Of a stretch of DNA of 64,000 nucleotides, positions 52,999 to 62,945 are shown one piece after another. Within the stretch, counting starts at the first letter, position 1. Each line of letters begins with the position of its first letter. Below the pieces are notes generated by a model. The model worked only from the letters and a program-made list of their open reading frames with translations. It did not search any database and was not told where the DNA came from. Made by a program: the position numbers and the translations under genes. The DNA lies in contig JAPDOI010000711.1 in assembly GCA_029168955.1 (NCBI GenBank), forward strand, positions 1 through 64,000, in the 5' to 3' direction. Source of the stretch: Aplectana chamaeleonis. Lineage: Eukaryota > Nematoda > Chromadorea > Rhabditida > Cosmocercidae.

Positions 52999-55248
52999 TC
53001 ATAGGCGGTGGAACTGGGCGACCAGTAGTGGATTCGTCCATAGGTCCATTGGTGTCAGCGTGGTAGGTCTCTCCGGACAGTTGAATAAATGTGCGGTATC
53101 ATGGCCGACGATACCGCAGTCCGGGCACACATCAGATTTGCTGCTGTCAATCTTGCTGACATAGGACATAAGCATTGTAGAGTGACCACAGCGTAATGAT
53201 GCGAGCGTGCATCTCGCCCTTCTTCCGAGTTGAGACTCTGAGGTGCAGACGGGGGGCGGTATACCTCCTAGTATAGGATTTATGGCCACCTTCACAAGAT
53301 GACACCGTACGAACTTGGTGTGCTCCTCGCGCAAAAGACGGAGTCGTTCTTGCTGTGAGTCGTGCCATCTTTGCAAATTGACTTTGTTTGGAGCATCGGA
53401 GAATGGCTTCCTTATACTTCTCTCTCTCACGGGGTTTAGCACTCTCCATGACGGGTGATTTGGTTGCTTTATAATGTTAATGCGGAATTGCTGGGCCTGG
53501 AGCTGACAGTGCTCCTTCACTGGTAATAGACGGGTCTCAGCATGCAGGTGCTCGATTGGGGAACTCCTTGCACATCCGGTGGCGATACGGAGAGCAGCAT
53601 TTTGTACTCGTTGCATCTTTGTCCAGGAGGATTCTGAGACGAGATGCTGCCAAACCGGTGCAGCGTACTCCAGGGCGGGCTGCAGAATTGCCTTATACGT
53701 TGTGAGTATAGTCTCCTTGCTGCTACCCCACGAAGTGCCGCCCAGGGCCCTGAGAACGTTGAGCTTAGCTTTAACGACTGCCTGCTTCTGCTCGGTATTC
53801 TTATGAAACTTGAGTGACGGATCGAGCACAAGACCGAGCAGCTTTGAAAAGCGAGCAGCAGGCAAACGGTCTCCATCCCACACGACATCCGGATGAGCGC
53901 TGTGCTCGGATGGGTCCGTCGTGAGAACGGACACTGACGACTTGGCTGCAGAGATACTTAGCATCTTGCGGTCGAAAAAGCTCTTCAGTGTGATCAGGTA
54001 CTCGTTGATCTTATTGGCGGCCACCTGTAAGTCCCGATCTCGACACATGATTGCTATGTCATCGGCATACGCGACGACCTTGATGTCCTGTGGAGGCTCA
54101 GGCATATCTTCGAGGTACAGATTGAAGAGGGCTGGCGATAGAACTCCGCCCTGAGGGACTCCAGCTGCCATAGGAATACTGTTGGAGACATGGTTCTGAA
54201 ACATGACTCTTGCCCGCCGACCTTTAATAAAGGCCGATATCCAGCGCTTCTGCCAAGATGGTATTAACGACTCCAGAATGTTGCTTGACAGGACTCCAAG
54301 GTTAACCGTATCAAATGCCTCGGTGAGATCCAACGCAACAGCTACAGTTCTCAATGGCTTGTTAAAGTTGAACCCGTCGATAGCATAGCTGGTAATTTCT
54401 AGCAACGCCGTAGTTGTGGAATGTAGCCTCCTGAACCCATGTTGAAACAACTGCTTCTCGTTGTGCTCCGCTAGATCCTTGACAATGAGCTTTTCGGCCA
54501 CCTTGGCGAAAGGTGACATCAAGCTAATGGGACGATATCCCTTTACTGATGACTGAGGTTTGCCAGGCTTGGGCAACGGGATGACGTTGGCTGTCTTCCA
54601 GTTTTGCGGAATAGTGCAAGAGCTAAACGAATTGTTAATCATATCAACGATGAGCGGAAGGATCTCAGTCGGGAGTTTCTTCAGTACAGCAGGACAAATG
54701 CCGTCCGGACCGACAGCTTTGGAGTTCCGCATGCCCTTTATAATCTTCTCTACTTGCGCCACAGTGAACGCATCGGCCGTGCTCATGAGCGGAAGGCGGC
54801 ACAGCTCTCTTACTGTCACTCTATTTTGCGGACCTCGCCTTGTACTCGTGACAAGGAAACTTTTACCGAGAGAGTAGGCGGCTTCCTTTCCTGACTTGAA
54901 AACGTTATTACCGAACTCAATAGTGGAGATGGTGGCTGGCGAGCTCTTTCCCGATAGTTTCCGAAGCACCTTCCAAGCAGCTCCACTGTCCGTCTTGAAA
55001 TTCAACTGTTCTGTGAATTTTTCCCACTGTTCTTTCTTGTGCTGGTCGAGATCTTTTCTGATCTCACCATCCAGCTGAGCGAGGACAGGGTCTGGATGGT
55101 CAACTGCTCTTCTGGCATCTCTAGTCCTGATTTTCTGAAGAATTTCTCTGGTGACGTTTGGATAGAACGTCTTAACTCGGCCAACAGGGATAGCCGCCTT
55201 CATGGCCCTGCGAATTGCATCAGATAAGTGATGCTCCTTCTGGTGCAC
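52999..55248 (-). CDS. A14 linker, reverse transcriptase and C-terminal finger
   Basis: 749-residue frame. Linker GRVKTFYPNVTREILQKIR near residue 20; RT with NSKAVGPDGICPAVLKKLP, IPLPKPGKPQSSVKGYRPIS, VALDLTEAFDTV (motif A), GVPQGGVLSPALFNLYLED (motif B), VAYADDIAIMCRD (motif C). The thumb LLGLVLDPSLKFHKN follows, then TKMQRVQNAALRIATGC, CPDCGIVGHDTAHLFNC and DLWTNPLLVAQFHRL at the end. No RNase H. The upstream endonuclease frame is separated only by the two lesions. Confidence 0.92.
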   Translation of the reverse strand: MHQKEHHLSDAIRRAMKAAIPVGRVKTFYPNVTREILQKIRTRDARRAVDHPDPVLAQLDGEIRKDLDQHKKEQWEKFTEQLNFKTDSGAAWKVLRKLSGKSSPATISTIEFGNNVFKSGKEAAYSLGKSFLVTSTRRGPQNRVTVRELCRLPLMSTADAFTVAQVEKIIKGMRNSKAVGPDGICPAVLKKLPTEILPLIVDMINNSFSSCTIPQNWKTANVIPLPKPGKPQSSVKGYRPISLMSPFAKVAEKLIVKDLAEHNEKQLFQHGFRRLHSTTTALLEITSYAIDGFNFNKPLRTVAVALDLTEAFDTVNLGVLSSNILESLIPSWQKRWISAFIKGRRARVMFQNHVSNSIPMAAGVPQGGVLSPALFNLYLEDMPEPPQDIKVVAYADDIAIMCRDRDLQVAANKINEYLITLKSFFDRKMLSISAAKSSVSVLTTDPSEHSAHPDVVWDGDRLPAARFSKLLGLVLDPSLKFHKNTEQKQAVVKAKLNVLRALGGTSWGSSKETILTTYKAILQPALEYAAPVWQHLVSESSWTKMQRVQNAALRIATGCARSSPIEHLHAETRLLPVKEHCQLQAQQFRINIIKQPNHPSWRVLNPVRERSIRKPFSDAPNKVNLQRWHDSQQERLRLLREEHTKFVRCHLVKVAINPILGGIPPPVCTSESQLGRRARCTLASLRCGHSTMLMSYVSKIDSSKSDVCPDCGIVGHDTAHLFNCPERPTTLTPMDLWTNPLLVAQFHRL

Positions 55249-55313
55249 ATTGCCATTCCACGGTAATCAGCCGCTAGGCGTAGCGCAACCTCACTGAACA
55301 GGCACCAGTCTGC

Positions 55314-56404
55314 TTAGCCTAAATTGAGATAAGAACGTTGACGAACACCAGAATAAGGAGCAAGAGAATTTGAGAGATCGATGTGCACAAAGACGGGAAC
55401 ATGATCACTAGACAATGTTGTTGAGGTAGACCATGAGCAAGCGTTGGAAAGGTTGGACGAGATAAGAGTTATGTCTGGGCTAGAAGATCGGCCGTTGGCA
55501 GGGAGACGAGTGGGCTGATCATCGTTTAGTATGACCAGGTCGCACTCCTCCGCCCATTTCTCGACGTCACTTCCTCTAGCATCAGAACCAAGGGACGAGC
55601 AGAAGGTGTGGGCATTAAAGTCGCCCGCGAAAACAACTGATGATGAGAGGGAATAATCGTTGAGTTGTTTGAGAAGAGGAATGGGATTGTAGGAGGAGGG
55701 GCATGAGGTGGTAGGGGGAATATATATGTTGAAAAGAGAAAGGGGTGTTTTAAGAGGGAGATGGATTGGAAGGTACTGAGAGTACCATCCGTGGGGTGTT
55801 TGGTATGAGGTGGGAGGGAGAGAGGATAAAACAAAGGTTGAAACTCCTCCGCCAAGAGCTGACCTTGGAGCATGGAAGGCAGTGTAGCCCGGGATATTGA
55901 GGATAGGTAGGGATGGAGAGAGCTTGGTTTCTTGAACCATGATCACGTCTGGATGGTAAGTACGTGCGAAGAGAGAGAGCTCAGAAAGTTTAGTACGAAG
56001 GCCGTTGAGATTGATATGTACAATGGAAAGGGGGCGATTTGAGGAAGAGGAATCAGAGTTGGTAGGTGAAGAGCATAAAACACAGCGAAAAGCAGAGTTA
56101 TAATGCCTCACAGAACTGAGACCCGAACAGGAGAGATGCACCCACCTTTGGCATCCGAAGCACTGGACGCTGGTATGTCTCCTGGTAACATCCTTGCCGC
56201 ACGTGGCGCATAGGTACTTCTGAGCGGGTCCAGGATTCCTCTCCACGCCGGCCCTTTGCAGGAGAATCCGAAGGAGAGCTGCGGCCGGCCAGCACCTCTC
56301 CCATGACAAAAACCCTCTTCGCGGAGGGGGTGACGTCGGTTTGCATAGAGGTGATCTTCTTTCCTCCACACTGCCACGGCGTGAACGTACGACATCTCGG
56401 CAGC
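55314..56404 (-). CDS. A14 2A-like, PHD finger and endonuclease
   Basis: About 363 residues open from the element's 5' end. GVERNPGPAQKYLCATC; PHD CATC, CFGC, H, C, CVLC complete; [79 protein letters not shown], then stop. There is no in-frame ATG between the 5' end and the PHD finger; the open frame's only ATG (56417) lies in flanking A12 sequence. Confidence 0.9.
56332..56404 (-). ncRNA. HDV-like ribozyme fold, A14 copy
   Basis: P4 has a G-U closing pair (CCTCT). L3 has GT changed to AC. J4/2 keeps GCAAA. Otherwise as at 7941. Confidence 0.62.
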
Positions 56405-56414
56405 AAGGAGGAGT

Positions 56415-56964
56415 CATATCGCCTGCTCTTTTCTGCTTTTACCTTGAAGATTTCCCCGTCCTACCGAGTGACATCAGAAACATTGCATATGCGGATGACA
56501 TCACCATCTTGCGCCGGGACAGAGACATTAATATAGCTGCACGCAAGATCAATAGCTACCTCATCGTTCTGAAGGGCTTTCTCGATGATACGATGCTCAC
56601 TGTCTCTGCCGCTAAATCATCTGTATCAGTTTTCTCCACTGACCCTAAGGAACACTGTGCTCACCCCGTTGTGAACTGGGAAGACGCTCGTCTGCCTGCC
56701 GCACGTTTCCCGAAGCTGTTCGGCCTAGTATTGGATCCTTCGCTGAAGTTCCACAACAATACTGAGCAGAAGCAGGCTACAGTGAAAGCAAAGCCCTACG
56801 TCCTACGAGCTCTGGGAGGAACGTCGTGGATAAGTAGCAAGGAGACGATTTTGACCACCTACTAGGCAATATTGCAGCCGGCGTTGGAGTACGCTGAACC
56901 GGTATGACAGCACATAATAGCGGATTCATCGTGGACAAAGATGCAGCGAGTTCAAAATGCTGCT
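56415..56964 (+). pseudogene. A12 RT motif C and thumb
   Basis: Continues A12 after A14: SPALFCFYLEDFPVLPSDI, IAYADDITILRRDRDI, LTVSAAKSSVSVFSTDPKEH, LFGLVLDPSLKFHNN, LGGTSWISSKETILTTY, then stop. Similarity ends at 56964; bases 56965-57410 hold nothing recognised. Confidence 0.85.
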
Positions 56965-57410
56965 CAGGCTACCTGGTTTTGGGGTAGGGGATTGAAACCA
57001 CCGGGAGGGTGAGGCTCAATGTGCGTGTGGGAGCCTTCATTTCTTCAAAGGAATAGCGATTCCCGATTTTGATTGCTTATCAGTGCTTTGAATTGGAGGT
57101 GGTGGACGAAATGTTCGTCAACCCCTTAAAAACACAACTTAACCGATTTTAATAAGAAAAGGTCTAAATGAAGCCTGTTTCCAGAAAGATGTGGCTAGTC
57201 TCAACGCACGTTCGCGCATTTGGACGAATTTCTGTGTACACAAATGAGAAAAATGTGAGTTACACCTCCCGCAGCCACCGTGATGGTTAGCTTCGAGTGT
57301 TTTAGCTCAAACCGAGACAATTTTTTGAAAGCCCTAAAAATTTTCATCGGTCTCTCTTGGCAAAGCTATGGAAATGCCCACTTTTGGGAATCTACTGAAA
57401 ATCTCTGAGG

Positions 57411-57524
57411 CCTAGTGCATACTTCCCGTGACGAGCGACGCGACATAATGCTTGTCATCTGAATCGACCGAAAATCGATATTGCTAATATGCACTGTCGC
57501 GGTCGCGGAAAGTATGCACTAGAC
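57411..57524. repeat. 114-bp palindromic MITE
   Basis: Ends CCTAGTGCATACTT and AAGTATGCACTAGA are inverted repeats with further pairing inside (GCGACGCGAC with GTCGCGGTCGC). Flanked by CTGAGG on both sides (57405-57410, 57525-57530). Non-coding. Confidence 0.6.
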
Positions 57525-57608
57525 CTGAGGCATTTAGCCGATTCTGCGCATGGAATATTGGAGCACTGTCCTCCCCCTAGAACATATCTACTAAGGCAAA
57601 TCGGGGGA

Positions 57609-57660
57609 TACTCCGCGTTCGACTCCCGGCTGGTGTTAGAGAACTCAGTGAACGCGGAGT
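57609..57660. repeat. Hairpin with 11-bp arms
   Basis: ACTCCGCGTTC and GAACGCGGAGT pair around a 30-nt loop. A tRNA-like GTTCGACTCC lies in it, but no cloverleaf fits. From here to 58555 no gene is visible. Confidence 0.5.
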
Positions 57661-58555
57661 CCAACTTAAAAGTAGGCGGGAGGCCCGCATCGTGCACGCG
57701 ATGATGACGCAAGCAGCTCCACCAGGAGATCCGAACTAGCATAGTGGGAGACCAGCATGTAGTGGCCGAAATATCCATATTCATTGAACTACAGAGTTCG
57801 TTCTCGCTTCCTACATAACACCCTAGAGCGCTATATCCCTTACTCCAAAAATTCCCACTAGGACAAAGTCATAGTGGATGTCCCCTTCCGGTCTAATCAG
57901 TAGACAATGGACCTTTTTTTTACCGCCACCCGGCCAAATCCGCGATGTCAAGAAAACTTGGTCGCTCGACCCTGCAGTCGAGTCGCTATGAGATCGTGTT
58001 CCCTATATGGCACGGATTTGCTCTGGCGTTCAACGTGTGTCCAACACCTTGTCCCCCGACGGGAGTCCAGCACTGCGAGTCTCATTCTTCTTCTTGCGGG
58101 GAGCCTCCCGCTGGCCGTACGGAGGGCCTCCCGATGGCAAATATCTGGCGCGGAGTCTGACGAGGATTTGCCTGAGTAAGTTGCATCTCGAAACTCCATC
58201 TTATGTGTGCAACCCTCCCTTATAAATGTTATTGACTAGAACAAGTGCCCATAAAACTTGACTCTCAAGTTTCGCAGCTGAAACTGGTTCAATAAAGTAG
58301 AAGAGACAGAGGTTGTCAATTCAAAAAAAAGAAAGCCAAAAAAATATAAACGCTCCGCTCCATCGACATTTTTCGCTGACGCTATGGCCTAGCCTTCAAG
58401 GGGTCAAATGCCATATCAACTTTGGCAGTTTTGCTGGTTTACTTCGAAGTAAATAGAATCGCTCGAAGATGTTCAGTACCTTTGAGTTCTCACTGAATTT
58501 CACCATACAACTGGAGAACAAACAGATTTATCTTGAAGTGGGATTAGATCGCTAC

Positions 58556-58932
58556 CCCTACTCCTCAACGCCCACCCATGACGCGCGGACGTGGCGTCGG
58601 AGTATGAATGGCCTGACGCCACGCCCGCTGCGCCATGCCGGCGACGACCGTAACGACTTTTTCATCATTTTTACCATAATTCCATCATCAGTTTTATTTA
58701 GTTTCATCATAAATAAATCCAGCACAATTCCAGTACAGTGCACAAATAATTCCTCTGCTACCATGCTGGTGAACGCGTGAACAGATCTTGCTGCTCGGCA
58801 AGGTTAAGACCCTCTTCAAACCGCCCCGCCATAGCGTCACCGCTGGAGAAATCAGTCTCCGCATGCGCGTAAAAAGTATTCATACTCCAACGCCATGCCC
58901 GCGCGTGACGCGCTGGCGTTGATGAGTAAGAA
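58556..58932. repeat. Pair of inverted ~55-bp hairpins
   Basis: 58556-58615 (CTACTCCTCAACGCC ... GGCGTCGGAGTATGAATGG) recurs inverted at about 58878-58932 (CATACTCCAACGCCATG ... GGCGTTGATGAGTAAG). Each arm is itself self-complementary. This may be a small TIR element or two MITEs. Non-coding. Confidence 0.55.
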
Positions 58933-59460
58933 CAACGCATGAGCGATAGATAGAAAATAATTTCGAAAATTGCACTTGGTCCAAAGATCAACGCGAAGAA
59001 GCGAGGTCTCCTATATGAAAGCCTACTCAGAACTCATAGTCCGCGCTGTCCGGTTACAGAATACCGGGCGACTTTTCTCTGTTCGTGCGGGTTGCCCGAA
59101 ATCGCGATGCGGGTGGCGCACGATACAGGAATATACGATGGGCATATCAGAACTTCGTTCCGGCCTTCTCGATGCGAAAAACCGCATTTCGGGCGACCCG
59201 AACACTCAAAAACCCGGGGCCAGCTCCCGTTCCGGGCGACCCGCTAACCCCTCGATTGCTGCTGGCCCCCGATGCAGCGAGCCCTCATTCATAACCTCGG
59301 AACGCGCTGCCCGTCGCAAGATCCCGCATCGCGCGTGACCCGCATCACAAAAGTACAATGATAGTATAGAGAAGAAAGTCATCGAGTCGAAAGATAGGAA
59401 TGCGTTTTACAAGCTTTTGAACTCCAGAATGAATGATAAAAAAACCATTGGAGCGCTTAA

Positions 59461-61017
59461 AGGCGTCGGCATAGTGGAAAGTCTGCGAGCGAGCGAGCGA
59501 ATGTGGGCGTGGCCTTGAAAATTCTGCGGCGCAGTCGCAGGCATCCCCGCAGAGTGTGATTTGGATTAGAGCGCGAATGTTGATCGATTGGAGCGCGGAA
59601 GTCAATCATCTATTTTCGTCTCGTTATTTCGCAGGATGGGCCGCAGCTGTCTGAAATAATTTCACTGAATGATTTCAAATGTTCCATAAACAAGCAGTGA
59701 GTGATAAACTGCTAGGTGCTATGTGGCCGGGGGGGGCACTGTGGCGCAGTGCACTTGGCCACGTCCATTTCACCGTGCCGCACTAAATTTTAACACTTGC
59801 CCGGGGTTTCCCTCCCTTCCAAAATCAAGAGTCATTGCGGCACGGAAAAAGGGCGTGGCCAAAAGCGATAAAGCAGTACCCCCTCCATGCCATATAGCAC
59901 GAAAATAATGACTGATAACACTATCACGCATATGATAGCAGCAAAAATATTCATCTCCATAGATTAGCCATTTAATTTTCTCCAATGCCCCCTACCCCCC
60001 ACTACTTTCGCACCTTGATCACAAAAAAATTCAGAGATTCCACATTTTCAAGATCCAAAAGGGGCTTCACAAGAATTCAATCCGGCAGGACTCGCAGAAA
60101 TTGCACATTATTCAACTTATCGTCTTTAAATTTACTGTCAACTGATGCGCCAGAAATTTGAAAAGTGAAACGAGCTCGGCACAACATGACGAGGTTAGTC
60201 TACTACAATACTAGGGTTGTGTTTCAAGAAGGTTTCCATGGGCGGAAAATTTGTGTGAAAATCAAACGCAAGACAGTGAAATGAGATCTGATTAAGAATT
60301 GCTCCACTGAGATGCCTGCAAACGGGATATTTAACAAATGATAGACCGAAATTTATCCATATCCATTTCATGAGGCCTCATATACCATCATTAATTACTA
60401 TGGTTGGTATAAAATCTTGGAACGCACCCCAGAAAAGAAACTGAAGCTGAAACTAGGTGCAAAACAAGTTGGAGGTGGGGCACTCAGGATTTACCCACAA
60501 AAATGAAAAGATTAATTCATGAAAATGAAAGATTCTTCCGTTATTAGATATTTGATAGCGTTGTTATTGGTAATTTCCTAAGAAAATTCATGAAATTAGA
60601 TCGATTTCTGAGATCAGTATCATTCATTTCTCCTTTAATCCTGAGTGCCAACCCGCAAAATAGTTTAGCACTCTGAAAATATAGCAGAAAGAAGGAATGA
60701 GAACAAGGGAGAGAAAAAGGGGTCGAAATCGTGGACATTCAAATAGAGGATGGTAATGGAGCACAAGTATTAGCAATGGAGCGCGAAACTTGGCAGCAAC
60801 TCGCAAAATCGCTTGAAAATCACAATCGTCTCGCAATTTCGCAACGAGCTTCGCCGCGAAATTGCGATTTCCGCGACGGGCAAGACACTCTGCGCCCCCC
60901 CCTCCGTCGCAGCCTATGCGGTGCGGTCGCGTGCGCGGTCGAACTGCGTAGTGCTCCCCACCCTTCATCATTTCTCGCAAAATCGCTCGCTCGCAGATTT
61001 TCCACTCTGCCGACGCC
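59461..61017. mobile_element. 1557-bp TIR DNA element flanked by TTAA
   Basis: Terminal inverted repeats of about 36 bp: left AGGCGTCGGCATAGTGGAAA, right complement GGCGTCGGCAGAGTGGAAAA. TTAA lies on each side (59457-59460, 61018-61021). Removing the element restores the D1 reading GCGCTTAAGACG. TTAA targeting suggests the piggyBac superfamily, but the TIR ends are not the usual CCY type. No transposase frame is apparent, so it is non-autonomous. Confidence 0.75.
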
Positions 61018-61021
61018 TTAA

Positions 61022-61190
61022 GACGTCTGACGGAAATATCCTCAGGGCTGACAGGGACAAGGCAGAACTTTTGGCAAATACATTCGAACATTCATTTTCA
61101 AGAGCTTCCTCACTGGACCAAGCGAGGCTGGTTTCCCCGACCTTCGAGGTGATGCAAGATTCATGTTGGTTCTATAAGGAATAAATTGTT
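61022..61190 (+). pseudogene. D1 segment before RT
   Basis: TSDGNILRADRDKAELLANTFEHSFS and FEVMQDSC, typical of the region between endonuclease and RT in CR1-type proteins. A stop follows YKE near 61182. Confidence 0.75.
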
Positions 61191-61199
61191 ACTGAACTA

Positions 61200-61660
61200 T
61201 TGAAATGGCCGAATTCATCTTCAAGAACGCCGGATGATATCCCTCTGATGTTCGTGAAGAAAGTCGCTCATGAAATCGCGGGACCCTTAGAGTTCATTTT
61301 CAACTTGAGCTTTATGACAAGTGAGGTCCCAGATCGATGGAAGTTATCTTATGTCATCCCGCTTCCTAAAAAGGCCCCATTCACAGAGCCTTCCAACTAC
61401 AGACCAGTTAGTATAACGTCATTGTTCGCTAGGTTGTTCGAAAAGATTCTAAAAAAGAGAATAGTTGCACATCTCGAAAATCGTTCGGTTATTTCCCCCC
61501 ATCAGCATGGCTTTCAAAAGGGTAAGTCAACCGTGACAGCTATGATTGAAGCCCTAAACAACTGGACGTCTCTTTTAGACCAAGGTAGTAATGTCGATGT
61601 TGTTTTTTTCGATTTTTCCAAGGCATTTGACAAAGTCCCGCATCATAAGCTAATACAAAT
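61200..61660 (+). pseudogene. D1 reverse transcriptase, N-terminal half
   Basis: Open from 61200 (the frame extends to 61721): SRTPDDIPLMFVKKVA, IPLPKKAPFTEPSNYRPVSI, SPHQHGFQKGKSTVTAMIEA, VVFFDFSKAFDKVPHHKL (motif A). A deletion near 61660 shifts the frame. Confidence 0.87.
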
Positions 61661-61665
61661 TAACA

Positions 61666-62712
61666 ATGGTAGGCGTACACCCGCGCATAGTATCTTGGAT
61701 CGCCTCATTTTTGGAGCATAGGACCTTTTCGGTTCGAGTGAACACTTCGTATTCGCAGAGTCACCCAGTGTGTAGTGGAGTTCCGCAGGGTGGAGTCCTT
61801 TCACCGATCTTGTTCAATATATACACGCACGAGCTGGGGGACTTATTGAGTGGGTTTGGAGTTGATTTCTGTGCATTTGCAGACGATATTAAGATTTTTC
61901 GCCAGGCAGGCTCTAGTGAGGACATTAAGGCAATCCAAAATGCAATAGACGCAATGGTGGTCTGGTCTCATGAATGGCACCTGCCGCTATCGAAGGAGAA
62001 AACGAAGTGTCTCCATCTAGGTTCCTCAAATAACTGTCATACTTACAATGTCGAAGGGACTGAGATTGACAATGTCGAGCAGATCACTGACCTGGGATTC
62101 ATCCTCACACGAAACCTCAGTTTTGACAAGCACTGCGAATCGGTATCTACCAGAGCCACCGTGGCTGTCAATAATATATTCAGGGGACTGGGAACTAGAA
62201 ATAGCGCGGTACTACTTAGAGCCTTTAAAACCTACGTGAGACCTATTCTTGAGTATGGGACACCAGTGTATTGTCCACACAAAAAGAAAAGCATAGTCAA
62301 ACTTGAAAAGGTGCAAAACGGGTTTACAAGAAAGTTAATGATCAGGAAGCTCGGTTTTTGCCATTATCAACAAATGCCATCTGCAGAAACCAGGAATAGT
62401 GAGCCCAAACTGCCATCTCTTCTGGTAAGAAGAGAGTTGAACGACTTACTGCTGCTTCATAAAATTCTGTATCAACCGGACTTTGGTCTCCGGCCTGGGT
62501 GTATTGTCGAGGTGAGAACATCAAGTACCAGGGGAGGAGCTTCAAAAATCGTGCGCAAAAATTCAAACCGAAACTGCAGGCGCTTTTTCTTCATAAATAG
62601 GGCGACCACGGCATTCGAACGGCTTCGTAGGCTAAAATCGATCCCTGTGAGCAATAAGGCATTTAGAAAACTTGTAACTGAACACTTCGAGAACGAGCGT
62701 GGCGAGCGCTAA
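61666..62712 (+). pseudogene. D1 reverse transcriptase, C-terminal half
   Basis: 348-residue frame: VGVHPRIVSWIASFLEHRTF, CSGVPQGGVLSPILFNIYTH (motif B), FCAFADDIKIFRQ (motif C, FADD), LGSSNNCHTYNVEG, DLGFILTRNLSFDKHC, YVRPILEYGTPVYCPHKKK, ending FEREN-type basic residues before the stop. Order and wording are typical of the CR1/L2 group. The 3' UTR is about 190 bp. Confidence 0.88.
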
Positions 62713-62905
62713 TCCTTCGCGGGGCATTTTCCTTGTCTGTACATCATTATGGGCTATACGTGTATCTGCTTTGAACTCATTACACTACCTGATCGAAAAC
62801 TGGTAGTTTTCCCTTGTTCCTTATGTATGCTTTTTTGCTGATTTCGTTTATGTTGTTCGTTGCACATAGGTCTGGTATACAGGCGTATGTAAATAAATAA
62901 ATAAA

Positions 62906-62945
62906 TTCCGGGCAACCCGGACGACCAGCGATTGGTCGCCCGGAA
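62906..62945. repeat. Hairpin after D1
   Basis: ATTCCGGGCAACCCGG and GGTCGCCCGGAAT pair. Related CGGGCGACCCG motifs lie at 59065-59250 on the other side of D1. From 62946 to 64000 no gene, RNA or known repeat was recognised; open frames there are short and lack motifs. Confidence 0.5.

Larger units (their letters stand above)
52965..56404 (-). mobile_element. NL-A copy A14, full length and nearly intact
   Basis: Flanked by AAGGAGGAGT (52955-52964, 56405-56414), 3440 bp, inserted in A12. Only two lesions interrupt the polyprotein: a TAA near 55315 and a one-base deletion near 55262. The best-preserved full-length copy in the window. Confidence 0.94.
59340..62905 (+). mobile_element. CR1-like non-LTR element D1, 5'-truncated, split by TIR element
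   Basis: Begins in coding sequence (YNDSIEKKVIESKDR near 59350) and ends TATGTAAATAAATAAATAAA at 62905. The TTAA-flanked element at 59461-61017 interrupts the codons GALK-TSDG. No flanking duplication of D1 itself was found; both flanks are GC-rich with CGGGCGACCCG-type repeats. Confidence 0.82.

Noticed and set aside
57605..57630. tRNA-like B box GTTCGACTCC
   Set aside because: The flanking bases do not form a T-stem, acceptor stem or A box; no cloverleaf can be drawn.
59745..59800. Possible tRNA-derived SINE (GTGGCGCAGTGCACTTGG)
   Set aside because: An A-box-like string without a B box or tail, inside the TTAA-flanked element.
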